Below are positions 60,972 through 64,000 of a stretch of DNA of 64,000 nucleotides, in pieces. Origin of the DNA: Xenorhabdus budapestensis (GTDB lineage: Bacteria; Pseudomonadota; Gammaproteobacteria; Enterobacterales; Enterobacteriaceae); the NCBI RefSeq assembly GCF_002632465.1, contig NZ_NIBS01000018.1:1-64000 (forward strand). Direction: 5' to 3'. Made by a program: the position numbers and the translations under genes. Each line of letters opens with the position of its first letter. The first letter of the stretch is position 1. The notes beneath the pieces were generated by a model. That model saw only the letters and a list, made by a program, of their open reading frames with translations. It made no database searches and was not told where the DNA came from.

Positions 60972-62645
60972 ATGACAGAATCTTTTGCTCAACTCTTTGA
61001 AGAATCCCTACAGACTATCGAAACTCGTCCAGGTGCAATCGTACGTGGTGTTGTCGTTGCTATCGATAAAGACGTTGTATTGGTTGATGCTGGTCTGAAA
61101 TCAGAATCTGCTATTCCTGTAGAGCAATTCAAAAACGCTCAGGGCGAGCTGGAAATCCAAGTTGGCGATGAAATCGACGTAGCTCTGGATGCGGTAGAAG
61201 ATGGTTTCGGTGAAACTATCCTGTCCCGTGAAAAAGCGAAACGTCACGAAGCATGGCTGATGCTGGAAAAAGCATACGAAGAAGCTGAAACTGTTACTGG
61301 TATTATCAACGGTAAAGTAAAAGGCGGCTTCACTGTAGAGCTGAACGGTATCCGTGCGTTCCTGCCAGGTTCACTGGTTGATGTTCGTCCAGTTCGTGAT
61401 ACTGCTCACCTTGAAGGCAAAGAGCTTGAGTTCAAAGTCATCAAGCTGGATCAAAAACGCAACAACGTAGTTGTTTCCCGTCGTGCGGTTATCGAATCTG
61501 AAAACAGCGCAGAACGTGATCAGCTGCTGGAAAACCTGCAAGAAGGCATGGAAGTTAAAGGGATCGTTAAGAACCTGACTGACTACGGTGCATTCGTTGA
61601 TCTGGGCGGCGTTGATGGCCTGCTGCACATTACTGATATGGCTTGGAAACGTGTTAAACACCCAAGCGAAATCGTCAATGTGGGCGATGAAATCACAGTT
61701 AAAGTACTGAAGTTCGACCGTGAGCGTACTCGCGTATCTCTGGGTCTGAAACAATTGGGTGAAGATCCATGGGTAGCAATTGCTAAACGTTATCCAGAAA
61801 GTACTAAATTGACTGGTCGCGTAACTAACTTGACTGACTACGGCTGTTTCGTTGAAATCGAAGAAGGCGTTGAAGGTCTGGTACACGTTTCAGAAATGGA
61901 TTGGACTAACAAAAACATCCACCCATCCAAAGTTGTTAACGTTGGTGATGTTGTGGAAGTTATGGTTCTGGATATCGATGAAGAACGTCGTCGTATCTCT
62001 CTGGGTCTGAAACAGTGTAAAGCTAACCCTTGGCAGCAATTTGCTGAAACTCACAACAAAAATGACCGTGTTGAAGGTAAAATCAAGTCAATCACTGACT
62101 TCGGTATCTTCATCGGTCTGGACGGCGGTATCGACGGCTTGGTTCACCTGTCTGACATCTCCTGGAACGTTGCAGGTGAAGAAGCAGTTCGTGAATACAA
62201 AAAAGGCGACGAAATTGCTGCTGTAGTTCTGCAAGTAGATGCAGAGCGTGAGCGTATCTCTCTGGGCATTAAGCAATTGGCAGAAGATCCATTCAATAAC
62301 TACCTGTCTGTAAACAAGAAAGGTGCTATTGTTAATGGTAAAGTAACTGCTGTTGACGCAAAAGGTGCTACAGTTGAATTAGCTAACGGCGTTGAAGGTT
62401 ACCTGCGTGCATCAGAAGCTTCTCGTGACCGCGTTGAAGATGCAACTCAAGTTCTGAACGTTGGCGATGAAATCGAAGCTAAATATGTTGGTGTTGACCG
62501 CAAAAACCGCGTAATCAACCTGTCTGTTCGTGCGAAAGACGAAGCTGATGAAAAAGACGCTATCGCTTCTGTGAACAAGCAAGAAGATGTGAACTTTGCT
62601 AACAACGCAATGGCTGAAGCTTTCAAAGCAGCTAAAGGCGAATAA
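60972..62645 (+). CDS. rpsA: 30S ribosomal protein S1
   Basis: A 557-residue RNA-binding protein with six S1 OB-fold repeats. Repeats 3 to 6 are the most regular, each with the pattern G-V-x-D-Y/F-G-x-F-V. S1 binds and unfolds mRNA leaders. The start ATG 60972 has only a weak GAAG element about 10 nt upstream, as in E. coli rpsA, where S1 represses its own synthesis. The TTG at 60957 is rejected. Codon use is strongly biased, as expected for a highly expressed gene. Confidence 0.98.
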   Translation: MTESFAQLFEESLQTIETRPGAIVRGVVVAIDKDVVLVDAGLKSESAIPVEQFKNAQGELEIQVGDEIDVALDAVEDGFGETILSREKAKRHEAWLMLEKAYEEAETVTGIINGKVKGGFTVELNGIRAFLPGSLVDVRPVRDTAHLEGKELEFKVIKLDQKRNNVVVSRRAVIESENSAERDQLLENLQEGMEVKGIVKNLTDYGAFVDLGGVDGLLHITDMAWKRVKHPSEIVNVGDEITVKVLKFDRERTRVSLGLKQLGEDPWVAIAKRYPESTKLTGRVTNLTDYGCFVEIEEGVEGLVHVSEMDWTNKNIHPSKVVNVGDVVEVMVLDIDEERRRISLGLKQCKANPWQQFAETHNKNDRVEGKIKSITDFGIFIGLDGGIDGLVHLSDISWNVAGEEAVREYKKGDEIAAVVLQVDAERERISLGIKQLAEDPFNNYLSVNKKGAIVNGKVTAVDAKGATVELANGVEGYLRASEASRDRVEDATQVLNVGDEIEAKYVGVDRKNRVINLSVRAKDEADEKDAIASVNKQEDVNFANNAMAEAFKAAKGE

Positions 62646-62661
62646 TCTAAGTCAATAACGG

Positions 62662-62695
62662 CGGGTAATATTTTTGAATACGATAATATTACCCG
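62662..62695 (+). other. Hairpin between rpsA and ihfB
   Basis: CGGGTAATATT pairs with AATATTACCCG around a 12-nt loop. It has no T-run, so it may attenuate or stabilise the rpsA-ihfB transcript rather than end it. Confidence 0.6.
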
Positions 62696-62719
62696 AATAC
62701 GGTAGTTTAGGGAGGTACC

Positions 62720-63010
62720 ATGACCAAGTCTGAGTTAATTGAAAGACTTGCTGAGCAACAATCTCATATGCCGGCTAAAGCCGTTGAAGATGCAGTGAAA
62801 GAAATGCTTGATCATATGGCAGAAACACTGGCCTCCGGTGAACGTATTGAAGTTCGCGGGTTCGGCAGCTTTTCTCTTCACTACCGAGCTCCGCGTGTGG
62901 GTCGTAATCCAAAAACGGGTGATAAAGTTGAACTGGATGGTAAATACGTTCCTCACTTTAAACCCGGTAAAGAATTACGTGACCGCGTGAATATCTATAG
63001 CGACAGCTAA
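62720..63010 (+). CDS. ihfB: Integration host factor subunit beta
   Basis: A 96-residue DNA-bending protein of the HU/IHF family that dimerises with IhfA. The DNA-contacting arm includes Pro in [17 protein letters not shown]. The C-terminus [12 protein letters not shown] is typical. It follows rpsA by 74 bp behind GGGAGG. Confidence 0.98.
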   Translation: MTKSELIERLAEQQSHMPAKAVEDAVKEMLDHMAETLASGERIEVRGFGSFSLHYRAPRVGRNPKTGDKVELDGKYVPHFKPGKELRDRVNIYSDS

Positions 63011-63034
63011 GATAGAAGTTATTACTTAATTGCT

Positions 63035-63062
63035 ACGGCACCTTCGGGTGCCGTTCTTTTTT
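63035..63062 (+). terminator. ihfB terminator
   Basis: ACGGCACC and GGTGCCGT pair around a UUCG tetraloop, followed by T-rich sequence (TCTTTTTT). Confidence 0.93.
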
Positions 63063-63245
63063 ACCATTTTTTGATTAAATTTATTTCTTATTGCGATGAA
63101 TTTCACATTTTGCTGCTAACTATCTCTTCTTCTGAAATTAACTTGTGAAACACTTTCAGAAAAAATTTCATCTGACTGGCGGTTGTACACGTCATCAAAT
63201 AGTCTTCTCTGTGTAAATGGAATCTCAATACAGAGGCATAAATGG

Positions 63246-64000
63246 ATGCAGCAGACTATTTTATTTCTCTCCACTGCTTTTTTAACTATTTTGCGAAAAT
63301 TATTCTTGAAGATATTTCGAAAGCTATTTTGTCGGGAATCTTTTTGGCAAAAACCTTTACCGATTATCAATTTAAACCAAGTTGCTGCGGTTATTATCCT
63401 GGGAACAGTTCCTCTTTTATTATTCGGTGAATTACCTCAATGGGCAGAACTCTTAGCTTTAGCGGGTGTGGCGATGATTTTATGGTTTATTTCCTATAAA
63501 ACAAGTCGCCTTATTTCACTGATATTATGGGTATTGATTTGGGGGAGCTGGCATGGCCACAAAATCTTGGCTCAAATAATATATTTTAGTGAAACAGTAC
63601 GATCAGCAACCGTTATAGTTGATAGTGCATCGTTGAATGAAGCAGATAGAGAAGAGAAAACACGTTATAGAATCAGATTGATTGAAAGTGATGGGAAATA
63701 TATTTTTCCCGGCCTTTATGCATCAGTATTATGGAATTCTTCAACACCATTATGTGCGGGTCAAAAATGGCAGGTCACAATGAAACTCAGGCCTATTCAT
63801 GCCCAATTGAATCAAGGGAGTTATGATAGCCAACGATATGCCTTATCAATCCGTCAGCCTCTTAATGGCAAAATCATCAAGGCGAATTTATTAAATGGTA
63901 ATTGTAGTTTCAGACAAAAACTAATCAATGAACTAGCGCCTGAAATACAATCTTTAAAACAGGCTGGTATTGCTTTGGCATTATTGTTTGGTGAAAGAGC
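63246..64000 (+). CDS. ComEC/Rec2-type DNA uptake protein, 5' part (runs off right edge)
   Basis: The open frame from ATG 63246 (AGAGG about 9 nt upstream) reaches the window edge without a stop. It matches the N-terminal part of E. coli YcaI, a ComEC/Rec2 homologue, with hydrophobic helices near AAVIILGTVPLLLFGE and ISLILWVLIWGSWHG, then a soluble part with CAGQKWQVTMKLRPIHAQLN and GSYDSQRYALSIRQPL. About 40 residues precede the region that aligns with the E. coli start, so a later start is possible. The competence and beta-lactamase-like domains would lie beyond the edge. The location after ihfB agrees with E. coli ihfB-ycaI. Confidence 0.85.
   Translation, partial: MQQTILFLSTAFLTILRKLFLKIFRKLFCRESFWQKPLPIINLNQVAAVIILGTVPLLLFGELPQWAELLALAGVAMILWFISYKTSRLISLILWVLIWGSWHGHKILAQIIYFSETVRSATVIVDSASLNEADREEKTRYRIRLIESDGKYIFPGLYASVLWNSSTPLCAGQKWQVTMKLRPIHAQLNQGSYDSQRYALSIRQPLNGKIIKANLLNGNCSFRQKLINELAPEIQSLKQAGIALALLFGER

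Noticed and set aside
63116-63370. Minus-strand 84-codon frame upstream of comEC
   Set aside because: It overlaps the comEC start region on the other strand and shows no recognisable feature.

Overview
The window reads as a stretch of a gammaproteobacterial chromosome of the order Enterobacterales. The gene content, moderately AT-rich composition, the tail-collar fibre at the left edge and the stand-alone NRPS-like enzyme best fit the Morganellaceae, most likely Xenorhabdus or Photorhabdus. That genus call is an inference from recognised gene families, not the result of a search.

Layout from left to right: (1) positions 1-2.0 kb hold the 5' part of a phage or tailocin tail-collar fibre gene with a long tandem repeat, plus a remnant of an upstream gene. 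(2) 2.1-7.1 kb: yegH, gnd, a 41-residue membrane protein and a YiaY-type iron alcohol dehydrogenase behind an FNR-like box. The capsule and O-antigen genes that lie between yegH, gnd and his in Escherichia coli are absent. (3) 7.3-14.7 kb: the complete histidine operon hisGDCBHAFIE on the minus strand, with its leader peptide (five His codons) and attenuator, followed by yeeZ. (4) 15.9-28.2 kb: gstB, dacC, an orphan sdaC, ybjG, the small RNA rybB with a sigma-E promoter, grxA, ybjC, ybjN, rlmC, the arginine transporter artPIQM and lysO. (5) 28.7-46 kb: cspD, clpS-clpA, infA, aat, cydC-cydD, trxB, lrp, ftsK, lolA, rarA and serS, in the order known from E. coli. (6) 46-53.9 kb: pflA, pflB, a decayed focA, ycaO and ansB. 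(7) 54.0-57.0 kb: a single-module A-T-R NRPS-like reductase, the clearest accessory gene. (8) 57.4-64 kb: serC-aroA, cmk, rpsA, ihfB and the start of comEC.

Most genes are housekeeping. They cover amino-acid biosynthesis (his, serC, aroA), envelope work (dacC, ybjG, lolA, ftsK, the RybB regulon), protein quality control (clpS, clpA and aat form the N-end-rule pathway within 3.5 kb), redox balance and cytochrome bd assembly (trxB, grxA, cydDC) and anaerobic metabolism (yiaY and pfl, both with FNR-like boxes).

Points worth a second look: the A-T-R enzyme, whose reductase motif carries Gln where Lys is expected; focA, broken by two deletions while pflB and pflA are intact; tail-fibre repeats whose length variants differ by whole heptads; two degenerate 15-bp arrays in front of lrp and serS; a 15-copy 9-bp repeat inside ftsK; an unrecognised 41-residue membrane protein; and a frameshifted membrane-protein remnant beside serS. 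No rRNA, tRNA, IS element or CRISPR array was seen.
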